A DNA stretch of 64,000 nucleotides from Pseudomonas benzenivorans (GTDB lineage Bacteria; Pseudomonadota; Gammaproteobacteria; Pseudomonadales; Pseudomonadaceae), in contig NZ_FNCT01000007.1 of NCBI RefSeq assembly GCF_900100495.1, forward strand, positions 248,001 to 312,000. The letters run 5' to 3'. The notes beneath the pieces were generated by a model. The model did not search any database. It had not been told where the DNA came from and saw only the letters and a list, made by a program, of their open reading frames with translations. Shown here piece by piece: positions 30,526 to 40,043 of the stretch. Every line of letters begins with the position of its first letter. Position 1 is the stretch's first letter. A program made the translations under genes and the position numbers.

Positions 30526-30541
30526 AGGTGGTAAAACCAAT
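30526..30541. promoter_or_regulatory. LldR operator O2 (half-degenerate)
   Basis: GGTGGTAAAACCAAT keeps the TGGT-N3-ACCA core and a full right half. It ends 12 bp before the lldR start, 160 bp from O1, a spacing that would allow looping and autoregulation. Confidence 0.65.
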
Positions 30542-30553
30542 GGGGAACGGGTT

Positions 30554-31333
30554 ATGGAAGTAGGTCAGGTGCGCCAGCGCCGTTTGTCGGACGATATCGT
30601 CGCGCAGCTGGAAACCATGATCCTCGAGGGCACGCTGAAGGCGGGCGAACGCCTGCCGGCCGAGCGCGTGTTGGCCGAGCGTTTCGGGGTGTCGCGGCCG
30701 TCGCTGCGCGAAGCGATCCAGAAACTCGCGGCCAAAGGCTTGTTGGTCAGCCGACAGGGCGGCGGCAACTATGTCGCCGAATCGCTCGGCTCGACCTTCA
30801 GCGACCCGTTGCTGCATCTATTGGAGAGCAACCCGGAGGCGCAGCGCGACCTGCTGGAGTTTCGTCACACCCTGGAAGGCTCCTGCGCCTATTACGCCGC
30901 CCAGCGGGCCACCGAGCTGGATCGCCAGCGGTTGACCGAAGCCTTCGCGGCGCTGCAGGACTGCTACAGCCGCAGCGGCAAGGTCACCCGCATAGAAGAA
31001 GGCGCGGCCGATGCGCGCTTCCACCTGGCGATCGCCGAGGCCAGTCACAACGCGGTGCTGCTGCACACCATTCGTGGGCTGTTCGACCTGCTCAGGCGCA
31101 ACGTGGTGACCAATATCGGCGGCATGTACGCCCAGCGCAGTGAAACCCGCGACATGCTGATCGACCAACACCGGGCGCTGTTCGAGGCGATTATCGGCGG
31201 GCGGGCCGAGGAGGCGCGGGCGTTGTCCAACCGGCATATCGACTACGTGCAGGAAGTCCTGGCCGAGGTGCAGCAGGAGGCGCAGCGCGTGGCGCGGGCG
31301 CAGCGGCGCAGCGAAGTGGGTTCACGCTCGTGA
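30554..31333 (+). CDS. lldR: GntR family regulator of lactate utilisation
   Basis: 259 residues from the ATG at 30554 (MEVGQVRQRRLSDDIVAQLE); sixteen upstream codons of the open frame overlap operator O2 and are probably not translated. The winged helix-turn-helix (AERFGVSRPSLREAIQKLAA near 41-60) is followed by GLLVSRQGGGNYV and an FCD ligand domain. It is divergent from lldP with two matching operators in the 319-bp gap. In relatives, lactate releases the repressor and so induces lldP and the dehydrogenases. Confidence 0.93.
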   Translation: MEVGQVRQRRLSDDIVAQLETMILEGTLKAGERLPAERVLAERFGVSRPSLREAIQKLAAKGLLVSRQGGGNYVAESLGSTFSDPLLHLLESNPEAQRDLLEFRHTLEGSCAYYAAQRATELDRQRLTEAFAALQDCYSRSGKVTRIEEGAADARFHLAIAEASHNAVLLHTIRGLFDLLRRNVVTNIGGMYAQRSETRDMLIDQHRALFEAIIGGRAEEARALSNRHIDYVQEVLAEVQQEAQRVARAQRRSEVGSRS

Positions 31334-31348
31334 TCTGGCGGTTCGTAG

Positions 31349-31411
31349 GATGGGTTAGCCGCCGGAAAGATATCCGATCACTCCGCGAATCACCGAGCGG
31401 CGTAACCCATC
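31349..31411. repeat. REP-like inverted repeat between lldR and smpB
   Basis: GATGGGTTAGCCGC (31349-31362) pairs with GCGGCGTAACCCATC (31397-31411) with a single bulge. A second stem, GCGCGCCGC (31473-31481) with GCGGCGCGC (31490-31498), lies just past the smpB stop and may end the minus-strand transcript, although it has no T run. Confidence 0.7.
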
Positions 31412-31502
31412 GCTGTTCTTGGGCTATGGGAGCAGTACCGGGTTGCACTGGGTCTTCGCCCCGAGTGAGTGGGCGCGCCGCTAACCTGCGCGGCGCGCGC
31501 TG

Positions 31503-31985
31503 CTAGTCGTCCTTGCCCTTGCTGCGCATGGCGCGCTGCACTTCACGGTCGGCGTCCCGCTCTTTCTCGGTGTGACGCTTGTCGAAGTCCTTCTTGCCCT
31601 TGGCCAGGGCGATCTCGCACTTGATCAGGTGCTGCTTCCAGTAGATCGACAGGGCTACGCAGGTGTAGCCCTTCTGCTGCACGGCGCCGAACAGCTTGTC
31701 CAGCTCGCGCTTGTTGAGCAGCAGCTTGCGCGTGCGGATCGGGTCGGCGATCACGTGGGTGCTGGCGGTTTTCAGCGGGGTGATATGGCAGCCCATCAGC
31801 CAGGCCTCGTCGTCCTTCAGCAGCACGTAGCTGTCGACCAGCTGGGCCTTGCCGGCGCGCAGGCTCTTCACTTCCCAGCCGGCCAGGACCAGGCCCGCCT
31901 CGAACTTGTGCTCGATGAAATAGTCGTGCAGCGCCTTCTTGTTCTGCGCGATGGTGCCTTGTGGGTGTTTCTTTTGTTTAGCCAT
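31503..31985 (-). CDS. smpB: SsrA-binding protein SmpB
   Basis: 160 residues, usual length. It starts at the ATG at 31985 ([20 protein letters not shown]); the minus-strand frame stays open far upstream through antisense sequence. The beta-barrel core has [22 protein letters not shown] and the [11 protein letters not shown] region, and the basic tail ([20 protein letters not shown]) enters the decoding centre. It binds tmRNA, which lies 12.7 kb away at 18474-18831, and delivers it to stalled ribosomes. Confidence 0.97.
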   Translation of the reverse strand: MAKQKKHPQGTIAQNKKALHDYFIEHKFEAGLVLAGWEVKSLRAGKAQLVDSYVLLKDDEAWLMGCHITPLKTASTHVIADPIRTRKLLLNKRELDKLFGAVQQKGYTCVALSIYWKQHLIKCEIALAKGKKDFDKRHTEKERDADREVQRAMRSKGKDD

Positions 31986-32153
31986 AGGGCGCGCATTATA
32001 GGGAGTCGCCGACGCCGACGCTATGCACCGTGCAGGGCAAAACAGCCGATTGCGCAGCCAGCCGGAGGTTTCCGGCACAGCTGCGCTTGAGCCGTTCCGG
32101 CGAATCCCCGACAATGCGCGATCTTTTGCAAAGCAGAACGGGCTAAGCCGCAC

Positions 32154-33557
32154 ATGGCGAACGATAAGGTCTCGATTCACGGCGCCTGGGCCAGCCGCTG
32201 GGTCTTCATTTTCGCGGCAACCGGTTCGGCTGTGGGCCTGGGCAATATCTGGAAGTTTCCCTATATGACCGGGGTGTATGGCGGCGGTGCGTTCGTCATG
32301 ATGTACCTGGTGTGCATCTTCCTGGTCGGCTTGCCGATCATGCTGGCGGAAACCCTGATCGGCCGGCGTGGCCGGCAGAGCCCGGTGAATACCCTGAGGA
32401 GCCTGGCGATCGAATCCGGCGCCTCGCCGAAATGGTCGTGGGCGGCGCTGATGGGGATGGTCGCCGCGTTGTTGATCCTGTCGTTCTACAGCGTGGTGGC
32501 CGGCTGGTCGTTGGACTACATCCTCAGTATGGGGCGGGGGCAGTTCGCCGGCGTCAGTGCCGACGGTGCGGGGGCGGCGTTCGGGGCGCTGACCGCCGAT
32601 CCGTGGCGGCTGACCCTGTGGCACACGCTGTTCATGCTGCTGACCGCTTTCGTCATCGCCCGCGGGGTGGTCGCCGGCCTGGAGCGCAGCTTGCGCATCA
32701 TGATGCCGCTGCTGTTCGTGTTGCTGTTGATCCTGCTCGGTTACAGCATGACCACCGGGTACTTCATGCAGGGCTTCCACTTCCTCTTCGACTTCCAGCC
32801 GGACAAAGTGCTCGATGGCGTACTGGCCGCCATGGGACATGCGTTCTTTACCCTGAGCGTCGGCGTCGGCTCGATCATGGTCTACGGCGCTTACATGCCG
32901 AAGAATGCGTCGATTGGCGGGACCATCCTCGCCGTGGGCATCCTCGATACGCTGGTGGCGCTGACCGCCGGCCTGGCATTGTTCCCCATCGTCTTCGCCG
33001 GCGGTATGGAGCCGGGCGCCGGGCCGGGGCTGATGTTCGTCACCCTGCCGGTAGCCTTCGGCAATATCGCCTTCGGCCAGATCATGGGCACGCTGTTCTT
33101 TGTCCTGGTGTTGATCGCCGCCTGGACGTCCTCGATTTCCATGCTCGAGCCCGCGGTGGCCTATCTGGTCGAGCGTACCCGGCGCAGCCGAGTGCTGGTC
33201 ACCGGCGTGCTGGCGTTGCTGTGCTGGGTGGTCGGCATGGGCACGGTGCTGTCCTTCAATCTCGCTGCCGAGGCCAAGTTCTTCGTGTTCGGCGACGAGG
33301 GCTTCCAGCTGTTTCAGTGGGGTGCCGAGGGTGGGCGGAACTTCTTCGACAGCATCGATTACCTCACCAGCCGTATTCTCTTGCCGCTGGGTGGCTTGGC
33401 CTTCGCGGTATTCGCGGGGTGGGTGCTCAAGCGCGAGGCGGTGCGCGACGAGTTGGCGCTGAAGAGCCCGTTGTTGTTCGCCGTGGTGTATTGGCTGATC
33501 CGCCTGGTCGCGCCGATTGGCGTGTTGATCGTGTTTGTCGCAGAGCTTACGAAATGA
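32154..33557 (+). CDS. Sodium-dependent transporter, neurotransmitter:sodium symporter family
   Basis: 467 residues, 11 or 12 membrane helices. The first helix has the unwound substrate and sodium site [20 protein letters not shown] (residues 23-42), the signature of LeuT-like transporters. The next blocks [12 protein letters not shown] and the [19 protein letters not shown] segment are also family-typical. It should co-transport an amino acid or related amine with Na+ at the inner membrane; the substrate cannot be told. It sits between smpB and ratA, 169 bp from the smpB start. Confidence 0.93.
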   Translation: MANDKVSIHGAWASRWVFIFAATGSAVGLGNIWKFPYMTGVYGGGAFVMMYLVCIFLVGLPIMLAETLIGRRGRQSPVNTLRSLAIESGASPKWSWAALMGMVAALLILSFYSVVAGWSLDYILSMGRGQFAGVSADGAGAAFGALTADPWRLTLWHTLFMLLTAFVIARGVVAGLERSLRIMMPLLFVLLLILLGYSMTTGYFMQGFHFLFDFQPDKVLDGVLAAMGHAFFTLSVGVGSIMVYGAYMPKNASIGGTILAVGILDTLVALTAGLALFPIVFAGGMEPGAGPGLMFVTLPVAFGNIAFGQIMGTLFFVLVLIAAWTSSISMLEPAVAYLVERTRRSRVLVTGVLALLCWVVGMGTVLSFNLAAEAKFFVFGDEGFQLFQWGAEGGRNFFDSIDYLTSRILLPLGGLAFAVFAGWVLKREAVRDELALKSPLLFAVVYWLIRLVAPIGVLIVFVAELTK

Positions 33558-33591
33558 GTGCACTCAACCTTTTCAGTGAAGTCGCCGGCTT

Positions 33592-34026
33592 ATGAGTACG
33601 CATATTCAGCGCTCGGCCTTGTTGCCGTACCCGGCGCCGGCGCTCTTCGAGCTGGTCAACGATGTGGCGCGCTACCCGGAGTTCCTGCCCTGGTGCTCGG
33701 CCAGCGAGGTGCTGGAGGCTAGCGAAACGCATATGCGTGCCAGTTTGGCGGTGGCCAAGGGCGGGTTGAGCCAGCGCTTCGTCACCCGCAATACCCTGGT
33801 GGCGGGGCAGTCGATCGAGTTGAGCCTGGAAGAAGGGCCGTTCAGCCAGCTGCATGGCCGCTGGGTGTTCAAGGCGCTCGGCGACAAGGCCTGCAAGATC
33901 AGTCTGGACCTGACCTTCGACTATGCCGGGCCATTGGTGCGGGCCACGCTCGGGCCGCTGTTCAACCAGGCGGCGAACACCCTGGTGGATGCTTTCTGTC
34001 AAAGGGCGAAGCAACTGTATGGATAG
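33592..34026 (+). CDS. ratA: RatA family protein (START/COQ10-like)
   Basis: 144 residues of the polyketide cyclase/START fold: SALLPYPAPALFELVNDVARYPEFLPWC at the N-terminus and the LVRATLGPLFNQAANTLVDAF helix at the C-terminus. In E. coli the homologue RatA was reported to block 70S ribosome assembly when overproduced, while eukaryotic relatives (Coq10) bind ubiquinone; the physiological role here is open. It overlaps the rnfH gene by 8 bp, so the two are translationally coupled as in most gammaproteobacteria. Confidence 0.93.
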   Translation: MSTHIQRSALLPYPAPALFELVNDVARYPEFLPWCSASEVLEASETHMRASLAVAKGGLSQRFVTRNTLVAGQSIELSLEEGPFSQLHGRWVFKALGDKACKISLDLTFDYAGPLVRATLGPLFNQAANTLVDAFCQRAKQLYG

Positions 34027-34339
34027 CAAGACGATTGTGGTCGAAGTGGTGTATGCCCTGGCGGACAAGCAAAAGCTGGTGCGCCTGAGCGTGCCCTACG
34101 GCACCACGGTGCGCCTGGCCGCCGAACTCTCTGGAATGGCTGCGCATTTTCCCGGCCTGGACCTGGCGAACAGTCCTTTGGGGATATTCGGTAAGGCCGT
34201 GGCCAGGCCGGAAGAGCGGGTACTGGAGGAGGGCGAGCGGGTAGAGATCTATCGGCCGTTGATTGCCGACCCCAAGGAGGTGCGCAAGCAGCGTGCGGCC
34301 AAGGCGGCGAAGGCCAAGGCAGGCGAGGAGAGCGCCTGA
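34019..34339 (+). CDS. rnfH: RnfH/RatB family ubiquitin-like protein
   Basis: 106 residues from the ATG at 34019, inside the last codons of ratA. The beta-grasp fold is recognised by VEVVYALADKQKLVRLSVPYGTT, the LGIFGK turn and the RPLIADPKEVRKQRA ending. The C-terminus is a Lys/Ala-rich tail. The function of the ratA-rnfH pair is not settled. A strong bidirectional terminator lies 21 bp downstream. Confidence 0.93.
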   Translation: MDSKTIVVEVVYALADKQKLVRLSVPYGTTVRLAAELSGMAAHFPGLDLANSPLGIFGKAVARPEERVLEEGERVEIYRPLIADPKEVRKQRAAKAAKAKAGEESA

Positions 34340-34360
34340 TAGATGGACAGCCTGCATAAA

Positions 34361-34384
34361 AAAGCCCGGAATGATCCGGGCTTT
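34361..34384. terminator. Bidirectional terminator between rnfH and bamE
   Basis: Perfect 10-bp stem AAAGCCCGGA / TCCGGGCTTT around ATGA, with T runs on both sides when read on the respective strand. It serves the convergent rnfH (+) and bamE (-). Confidence 0.9.
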
Positions 34385-34408
34385 TTTTCTGGCTTGGGGT
34401 GGCAGGCT

Positions 34409-34930
34409 TTACTGCGGCGAGCTTTCCAGGGGTTCCGGCGTCGGCACGGGACGGGTTTCGACGCTGTCCACTTCGCGCTGGATCTCCTCCAGCAATGAAC
34501 CCGGTGCCGGTGGCTGCTCTTCGGCCTGCGGCTGTTGGGTTTGCGGCGTGGTTACGCTGCCGCCGTCTTCGCCGAGGATTTCCTGGTCGCGGCTGACGCC
34601 CGGCATGAAGTCGCCGGAGAGGCCGGCGAGCTGGTCGTTATTGTCGAATACCACGCTGACGCGTTCTTGCTGGCGTTTGCCGCCACCCGGCTGGATGCTG
34701 TACAGGTAGTCCCAGCGGTTGGCGTGGAAGGTGTCGGTCAGCAGCGGGTTGCCCATGATAAACCGCACTTGGCTGCGGGTCATTCCGGGGCGCAACTGGT
34801 CTATCATGTCCTGCGTGACGACGTTGCCCTGTTGAATGTCGATTTTATAGACCCCGGGGAAGGAGCAACCGGCGAGTGCGATGAGCCCCGTGAAGGTGAG
34901 GCCGGTCAGCAGGAGCTTGGTTTTTTGCAT
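34409..34930 (-). CDS. bamE: Outer membrane protein assembly lipoprotein BamE (OmlA)
   Basis: 173 residues from the ATG at 34930 ([10 protein letters not shown]). A lipoprotein signal ends in the lipobox LAGC (Cys at 22). The SmpA/OmlA domain follows ([48 protein letters not shown]). The C-terminal tail of about 55 residues is Gln/Pro/Glu-rich and low complexity, as in other pseudomonads. It stabilises the Bam complex that inserts beta-barrel proteins. It is divergent from fur, with a 97-bp gap. Confidence 0.95.
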   Translation of the reverse strand: MQKTKLLLTGLTFTGLIALAGCSFPGVYKIDIQQGNVVTQDMIDQLRPGMTRSQVRFIMGNPLLTDTFHANRWDYLYSIQPGGGKRQQERVSVVFDNNDQLAGLSGDFMPGVSRDQEILGEDGGSVTTPQTQQPQAEEQPPAPGSLLEEIQREVDSVETRPVPTPEPLESSPQ

Positions 34931-35027
34931 CGGAGGGTGACTTCCACTATCTTGGCTGGGCAACGTAAACCCGGATCATACCCGTAATAAGGGAAGCTGC
35001 GAAACCGCTTCCACGAGAAAGCAGACC

Positions 35028-35432
35028 ATGGTTGAAAATAGCGAACTACGCAAGGCTGGCCTGAAAGTGACCCTGCCACGGGTCAAGATTCTGCAGATGC
35101 TCGACTCCGCCGAGCACCGGCACATGAGTGCGGAAGATGTGTACAAGTCCTTGATGGAGGCGGGCGAGGACGTCGGTCTGGCCACCGTCTATCGCGTTCT
35201 GACTCAGTTCGAGGCGGCGGGTCTGGTGGTGCGGCACAATTTCGATGGCGGCCATGCGGTGTTCGAGCTGGCCGACAGCGGCCACCACGATCACATGGTC
35301 TGCGTCGACTCGGGCGAGGTGATCGAGTTCTACGATCCGGAGATCGAGAAGCGCCAGCGGGAGATCGTCGGCGAACACGGTTTCGAGATGGTCGATCACA
35401 ACCTGGTGCTCTACGTGCGCAAGAAGAAGTAA
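35028..35432 (+). CDS. fur: Ferric uptake regulator Fur
   Basis: 134 residues, the length usual in Pseudomonas. The winged helix covers residues 1-80 (ELRKAGLKVTLPRVKILQML; SAEDVYKSL; VGLATVYRVLTQFEAAGLV). The metal sites follow in the dimerisation domain: HAVFELADSGHHDHMVCVDSGEVIEF, with the HHDH cluster and Glu residues. It lacks the C-terminal Cys pairs of E. coli Fur, as Pseudomonas Fur proteins do. With Fe2+ it represses siderophore and uptake genes. Confidence 0.97.
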   Translation: MVENSELRKAGLKVTLPRVKILQMLDSAEHRHMSAEDVYKSLMEAGEDVGLATVYRVLTQFEAAGLVVRHNFDGGHAVFELADSGHHDHMVCVDSGEVIEFYDPEIEKRQREIVGEHGFEMVDHNLVLYVRKKK

Positions 35433-35450
35433 GTACGTCAGCGATGCATG

Positions 35451-35478
35451 AAAAAGGCGACCCGCGGGTCGCCTTTTT
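35451..35478. terminator. Bidirectional terminator between fur and recN
   Basis: A 28-nt perfect palindrome, AAAAAGGCGACCCG followed by its complement, giving a T run on each strand. It separates the convergent fur (+) and recN (-). Confidence 0.92.
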
Positions 35479-35501
35479 GCTGGCTACGGCGTTGCGCCTG
35501 C

Positions 35502-37175
35502 TTACGCCTGGGCGCTGCCGACCATCTGCCGGGCATGCGCCAGGGATTCCTCGGTGAGGTCGACGCCACCGAGCATGCGGGCGATTTCCTCGACCCGTTG
35601 CCCGCTATCCAGTTTGCTTACTGCCGTGCGGGTGGCATCGCTGCCGCGCACCTTGTGCACGAACAGGTGCTGGTGGCCCTGGGCGGCCACTTGCGGCAGG
35701 TGGGTGACGGTCAGCACCTGGCCGCGCTCGCCGAGGCGGCGCAGCAGTTGACCGACCACTTCGGCGGTCGGGCCGCCGATGCCGACATCGACCTCGTCGA
35801 ACACCAGGGTCGGCACCCGCGAGGTCTGTGCGGTGATCACCTGGATCGCCAGGCTGATCCGCGACAGCTCGCCGCCAGAGGCGACCTTGGCCAGGGCCTT
35901 GAGTTGCTGGCCGGGGTTGGCGCTGACCAGGAACTCCACCTGTTCCAGGCCGTTGGGCTGTGGCCCGGTGTTGCCGGCGCTGCTCAGTTCGATGCTGAAG
36001 CGCCCGCCAGGCATGCCCAGGCTCTGCATCTCCTGTTCGACGGCGGCGGCCAGCGTGCTCGCGGCATTGTGGCGCAGGGCGCTCAGCTCGCCGGCCTTCT
36101 CCTGATAGTGGCGCGCATAGGCGGCCAGCTCCTCGTTCAGGCGCTCGACGGCCTGGTCGTCGGCGTTGAGGTTTTCCAATTCCTCGAACAGTTGCTGTTG
36201 CATGGTCGCCAGTTCGGCGGGTTGCACCCGGTGTTTGCGTGCCAGGGTGTAGATCGCGTCAAGGCGTTCTTCCAGTAGTTGCTGGCGCTCGGGATCGGCG
36301 TCGAAGTGGTCGAGAAAGCGGTTGAGTTCGCCGACCGCCTCTTCCACCTGGATCTGTGCACTGGCCAGCAGGTTGGTCGCATCGCTCAAGGCGCCCGGCT
36401 GGCCCTGAAAGCTGCCCAGGCGGTTGAGGCTGCTGGTCAGTGCCGACAGCACATTGCCGGCGTCGTTCTCGCTGCACTGTTCGATCACCAGGCGGCAGGC
36501 GCTGAGCAGGCTTTCGGCATTGCTGAGGGTCTTGTGTTCCTGTTCCAGTTGTTCCAGTTCGTGTTCGCCGAGGGCCAGGTTGTCCAGTTCTTCGAGCTGG
36601 TAGCTGAGCAGCTGGTGGCGGGCGCGCTGCTCGTCGCCCTGGCTGGACAGGCGTTGCAGCTCGCTGCGGGTCTGCTTCCAGCGTTGCGCGGCCCATTGCA
36701 CCTGGCGCGCCAGCTCCTGGCTGCCGGCGTATTCGTCGAGCAGGCGGCGATGGGTCTCGGTCTTCAGCAGGGACTGGTGCTCGTGCTGGCTGTGGATGTC
36801 GATCAGCAGTTCGCCGAGGGCCTTGAGGTCGCTCTGCGGGCAGGGCGAGCCATTGATGTAGCCGCGCGAGCGACCTTCGGCGGTGATCACCCGGCGCAGG
36901 ATGCACGGGCCGTCGTGGTCCAGGTCGCGTTCGGCCAGCCAGGCGCGCGCTTCGGCGATTTCCTCGAGGTCGAAGCTGGCGAGGATGTCCGCCTTGTCCG
37001 CGCCGGGGCGCACCACGCCGCTGTCTGCGCGGTCGCCGAGGGTCAGGCCGAGGGCGTCGAGCATGATCGACTTGCCGGCGCCGGTTTCGCCGCTGATCAC
37101 GCTCATCCCGCCGTCCAGTTCCAGGTCGAGATGTTCAACGATGGCGTAGTTGTGTACGGACAGGTGTACCAGCAT
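35502..37175 (-). CDS. recN: DNA repair protein RecN
   Basis: 557 residues, an SMC-like ATPase. The Walker A motif lies in SGETGAGKSIMLDALGL near 29-45. Long coiled-coil arms fill the middle (about 150-380, Gln/Leu/Glu-rich). The signature VASGGELSRISLAIQVI lies near 425-440 and the Walker B in PTLVFDEVDVGIGG near 455. It gathers and protects double-strand break ends in the SOS response. A good LexA box lies 25 bp upstream of the start codon. Confidence 0.96.
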   Translation of the reverse strand: MLVHLSVHNYAIVEHLDLELDGGMSVISGETGAGKSIMLDALGLTLGDRADSGVVRPGADKADILASFDLEEIAEARAWLAERDLDHDGPCILRRVITAEGRSRGYINGSPCPQSDLKALGELLIDIHSQHEHQSLLKTETHRRLLDEYAGSQELARQVQWAAQRWKQTRSELQRLSSQGDEQRARHQLLSYQLEELDNLALGEHELEQLEQEHKTLSNAESLLSACRLVIEQCSENDAGNVLSALTSSLNRLGSFQGQPGALSDATNLLASAQIQVEEAVGELNRFLDHFDADPERQQLLEERLDAIYTLARKHRVQPAELATMQQQLFEELENLNADDQAVERLNEELAAYARHYQEKAGELSALRHNAASTLAAAVEQEMQSLGMPGGRFSIELSSAGNTGPQPNGLEQVEFLVSANPGQQLKALAKVASGGELSRISLAIQVITAQTSRVPTLVFDEVDVGIGGPTAEVVGQLLRRLGERGQVLTVTHLPQVAAQGHQHLFVHKVRGSDATRTAVSKLDSGQRVEEIARMLGGVDLTEESLAHARQMVGSAQA

Positions 37176-37199
37176 GGCAAGGCCTCTCAGGTCTTTTGT

Positions 37200-37215
37200 C
37201 TGGTTATTTATACAG
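37200..37215. promoter_or_regulatory. LexA (SOS) box of recN
   Basis: CTGGTTATTTATACAG matches 13 of 16 positions of the CTG-N10-CAG SOS consensus and keeps both invariant triplets. It lies 25 bp upstream of recN, where it would overlap the promoter. Confidence 0.82.
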
Positions 37216-37249
37216 TGTTTATTTCCGGGCTGGCAATCCTCCGGCCGCC

Positions 37250-37277
37250 CTTGAAGCGGGAAAATTCGACCCCATAT
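37250..37277 (+). promoter_or_regulatory. Sigma-32 heat-shock promoter of grpE-dnaK-dnaJ
   Basis: CTTGAA, a 14-bp spacer and CCCCATAT give a near-perfect RpoH promoter. Transcription would start near 37284, about 47 bp before the grpE start codon. Confidence 0.88.
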
Positions 37278-37330
37278 AGGCGGCAGGTATGCGGGTCGAG
37301 GCTCGCGTCGAATTTTCAGAGGAGAAACGC

Positions 37331-37900
37331 ATGGCTGACCAACAGAACCACGATACCCAGCTTCCAGACGTTGTCGCCGACGCCGAAACGGCCGCCGGCG
37401 ATGAACTGGACGCGCGCATCCAGGTGTTGGAGGAGGAGTTGGCTGCCGCCCAGGATCAGGCCCTGCGCTTGGCGGCCGATCTGCAGAACGTCCGTCGTCG
37501 CGCCGAGCAGGATGTGGAGAAGGCGCACAAGTTCGCCCTGGAAAAATTCGCCAGCGACCTGCTGCCGGTGGTCGATAGCCTGGAGCGCGGCCTCGAACTG
37601 TCGAGCCCGGACGATCAGTCGATCAAGGCCGTACGCGAAGGCATGGAGCTGACCCTCAAGCTGCTCCACGACACCCTCAAGCGCCATCAGTTGGAGGCTA
37701 TCGACCCGCATGGCGTACCGTTCAATCCGGAGCACCATCAGGCGATGGCCATGCAGGAAAGCACTCATGTAGAGCCGAACAGCGTGCTCAAGGTGTTCCA
37801 GAAGGGCTACCTGCTCAATGGTCGCCTGCTGCGTCCGGCGATGGTGGTGGTGAGCAAGGCACCGAGCGAAGCGCCGCCATCCATCGATGAGCAGGCTTGA
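37331..37900 (+). CDS. grpE: Nucleotide exchange factor GrpE
   Basis: 189 residues from the ATG at 37331, preceded by AGGAG. A long N-terminal coiled coil (about 25-85; [41 protein letters not shown]) leads to the beta-wing domain, with [13 protein letters not shown] and [21 protein letters not shown]. It releases ADP from DnaK. It is the first gene of the heat-shock group under the RpoH promoter at 37250-37277. Confidence 0.97.
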   Translation: MADQQNHDTQLPDVVADAETAAGDELDARIQVLEEELAAAQDQALRLAADLQNVRRRAEQDVEKAHKFALEKFASDLLPVVDSLERGLELSSPDDQSIKAVREGMELTLKLLHDTLKRHQLEAIDPHGVPFNPEHHQAMAMQESTHVEPNSVLKVFQKGYLLNGRLLRPAMVVVSKAPSEAPPSIDEQA

Positions 37901-37999
37901 AATTCGTCGGCGAGCCCCCATTTGTGTAAACAAGCGTTTTAGTGCTACGCGGCTGATGAAGCGCAGCGGCGGGAATATCCAAGTTTCGGGAGAGTGAAT

Positions 38000-39916
38000 A
38001 TGGGCAAAATCATCGGTATCGACCTGGGGACTACCAACTCCTGCGTCGCCATTCTGGAAAACGGCAGCGTCAAGGTGCTGGAAAACGCCGAGGGTGCGCG
38101 CACCACGCCGTCGATCGTCGCCTACAGCGGCGACGGCGAGATCCTCGTCGGCCAGTCGGCCAAGCGCCAGGCGGTCACCAACCCGCACAACACCCTGTAC
38201 GCGGTGAAGCGCCTGATCGGCCGACGCTTCGAAGAAAACGTGGTGCAGAAAGACATCCAGATGGTGCCGTACAAGATCGTCAAGGCCGACAACGGCGACG
38301 CCTGGGTCGAGGTGAAGGGCCAGAAGATGGCGCCGCCGCAGATCTCCGCGGAAGTGCTGAAGAAGATGAAGAAAACCGCCGAAGACTATCTCGGCGAGCC
38401 GGTGACCGAGGCGGTGATCACCGTGCCGGCCTACTTCAACGACAGCCAGCGTCAGGCCACCAAGGATGCCGGGCGCATCGCCGGCCTGGACGTCAAGCGC
38501 ATCATCAACGAGCCGACCGCGGCGGCGCTGGCCTACGGCATGGACAAGGCCAAGGGCGACCATACCGTGATTGTCTATGACCTGGGTGGCGGCACCTTCG
38601 ACATTTCGGTGATCGAGATCGCCGAAGTCGACGGCGAGCACCAGTTCGAGGTGTTGGCGACCAACGGCGACACCTTCCTCGGTGGCGAGGACTTCGACAT
38701 TCGCCTGATCGATTACCTAGTCGACGAATTCAAGAAAGAAACCGGGATGAACCTCAAGGGCGACCCGCTGGCCATGCAGCGCCTGAAAGAGGCGGCGGAG
38801 AAGGCCAAGATCGAGTTGTCCTCGAGCCAGCAGACCGACGTCAACCTGCCGTACATCACCGCCGACGCCAGTGGTCCGAAGCACCTGAACGTGAAGATTT
38901 CCCGTTCCAAGCTGGAAGCCCTGGTGGAAGACCTGGTGCAGCGCACCATCGAGCCGTGCCGTATCGCCATGAAGGATGCCGGCATCGACGTCGGCGCGAT
39001 CCACGACGTGATCCTGGTCGGCGGCCAGACCCGCATGCCGCTGGTACAGAAGACCGTTGCCGAGTTCTTCGGCAAGGAAGCGCGCAAGGACGTCAACCCG
39101 GACGAAGCCGTGGCCATGGGCGCGGCCATCCAGGGCGCGGTACTGGCCGGCGACGTCAAGGACGTGCTGCTGCTCGACGTATCGCCGCTGACCCTGGGTA
39201 TCGAGACCATGGGCGGGGTGATGACCGCGCTGATCGAGAAGAACACCACCATCCCGACCAAGAAGTCCCAGGTGTTCTCCACCGCCGACGACAACCAGAG
39301 CGCGGTGACCATCCATGTGCTGCAGGGCGAGCGCAAGCAGGCCTCGCAGAACAAGTCGCTGGGCAAGTTCGATCTGGCCGAGATTCCGCCGGCGCCGCGT
39401 GGCGTGCCGCAGATCGAGGTGACCTTCGACATCGACGCCAACGGCATCCTGCACGTGGGGGCGAAGGACAAGGCCACCGGCAAGCAGCAGTCCATCGTGA
39501 TCAAGGCCAACTCCGGCCTGTCCGAGGAGGAAATCCAGCAGATGGTGCGCGACGCCGAGGCGCATGCCGAGGAAGATCGCAAGTTCGAAGAGCTGGTGAC
39601 CGCGCGCAATCAGGGTGATCAGCTGGTGCATGCGACCCGCAAGATGCTCACCGAAGCCGGCGACAAGGCCACTGCGGACGAGAAGGTCGCCATCGAGAAG
39701 GCTCTGGCCGATCTGGAAGTCGCGGTGAAGGGTGACGACAAGGCCGCCATCGAGGCCAAGATGAATGCCCTGTCGGAAGCCACCACGCCGCTGGCACAGA
39801 AGATGTATGCCGAACAGCCGCAACCGGGCGCCGAGGCTCAGCAGGCCGACAGTGGCAAGGGTGCGGGCGACGACGTGGTCGACGCCGAGTTCGAAGAGGT
39901 CAAGGAAAACAAGTAA
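38000..39916 (+). CDS. dnaK: Chaperone DnaK (Hsp70)
   Basis: 638 residues from the ATG at 38000; a GTG two codons earlier is in frame but less likely. The ATPase domain opens with [16 protein letters not shown] and holds [13 protein letters not shown] and [15 protein letters not shown]. The linker [15 protein letters not shown] lies near 390, then the substrate-binding domain and helical lid. The tail ends with the conserved acidic [13 protein letters not shown]. It binds unfolded proteins with DnaJ and GrpE, which flank it here. Confidence 0.98.
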   Translation: MGKIIGIDLGTTNSCVAILENGSVKVLENAEGARTTPSIVAYSGDGEILVGQSAKRQAVTNPHNTLYAVKRLIGRRFEENVVQKDIQMVPYKIVKADNGDAWVEVKGQKMAPPQISAEVLKKMKKTAEDYLGEPVTEAVITVPAYFNDSQRQATKDAGRIAGLDVKRIINEPTAAALAYGMDKAKGDHTVIVYDLGGGTFDISVIEIAEVDGEHQFEVLATNGDTFLGGEDFDIRLIDYLVDEFKKETGMNLKGDPLAMQRLKEAAEKAKIELSSSQQTDVNLPYITADASGPKHLNVKISRSKLEALVEDLVQRTIEPCRIAMKDAGIDVGAIHDVILVGGQTRMPLVQKTVAEFFGKEARKDVNPDEAVAMGAAIQGAVLAGDVKDVLLLDVSPLTLGIETMGGVMTALIEKNTTIPTKKSQVFSTADDNQSAVTIHVLQGERKQASQNKSLGKFDLAEIPPAPRGVPQIEVTFDIDANGILHVGAKDKATGKQQSIVIKANSGLSEEEIQQMVRDAEAHAEEDRKFEELVTARNQGDQLVHATRKMLTEAGDKATADEKVAIEKALADLEVAVKGDDKAAIEAKMNALSEATTPLAQKMYAEQPQPGAEAQQADSGKGAGDDVVDAEFEEVKENK

Positions 39917-39981
39917 GCGCACCAAGCTTACTGCCGCTCCAGTCGGCCGTGGCGCGAGCCGCGGCCGGCATTATCCGCCCG

Positions 39982-40001
39982 CGCGGGAGCTTGCTCCCGC
40001 G
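39982..40001. repeat. REP-type hairpin between dnaK and dnaJ
   Basis: 9-bp arms CGCGGGAGC / GCTCCCGCG around TT, with no T run; a compact Pseudomonas REP core. It may lower dnaJ relative to dnaK by affecting mRNA ends. Confidence 0.8.
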
Positions 40002-40043
40002 TTGGCGTGTCTGGAGGAGATGATTCAAGGGTGTTGAGGACTT

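Noticed and set aside
31986..33563. Upstream extension of the smpB reading frame
   Set aside because: It runs antisense through the transporter gene; SmpB proteins are about 160 residues and start exactly at 31985.
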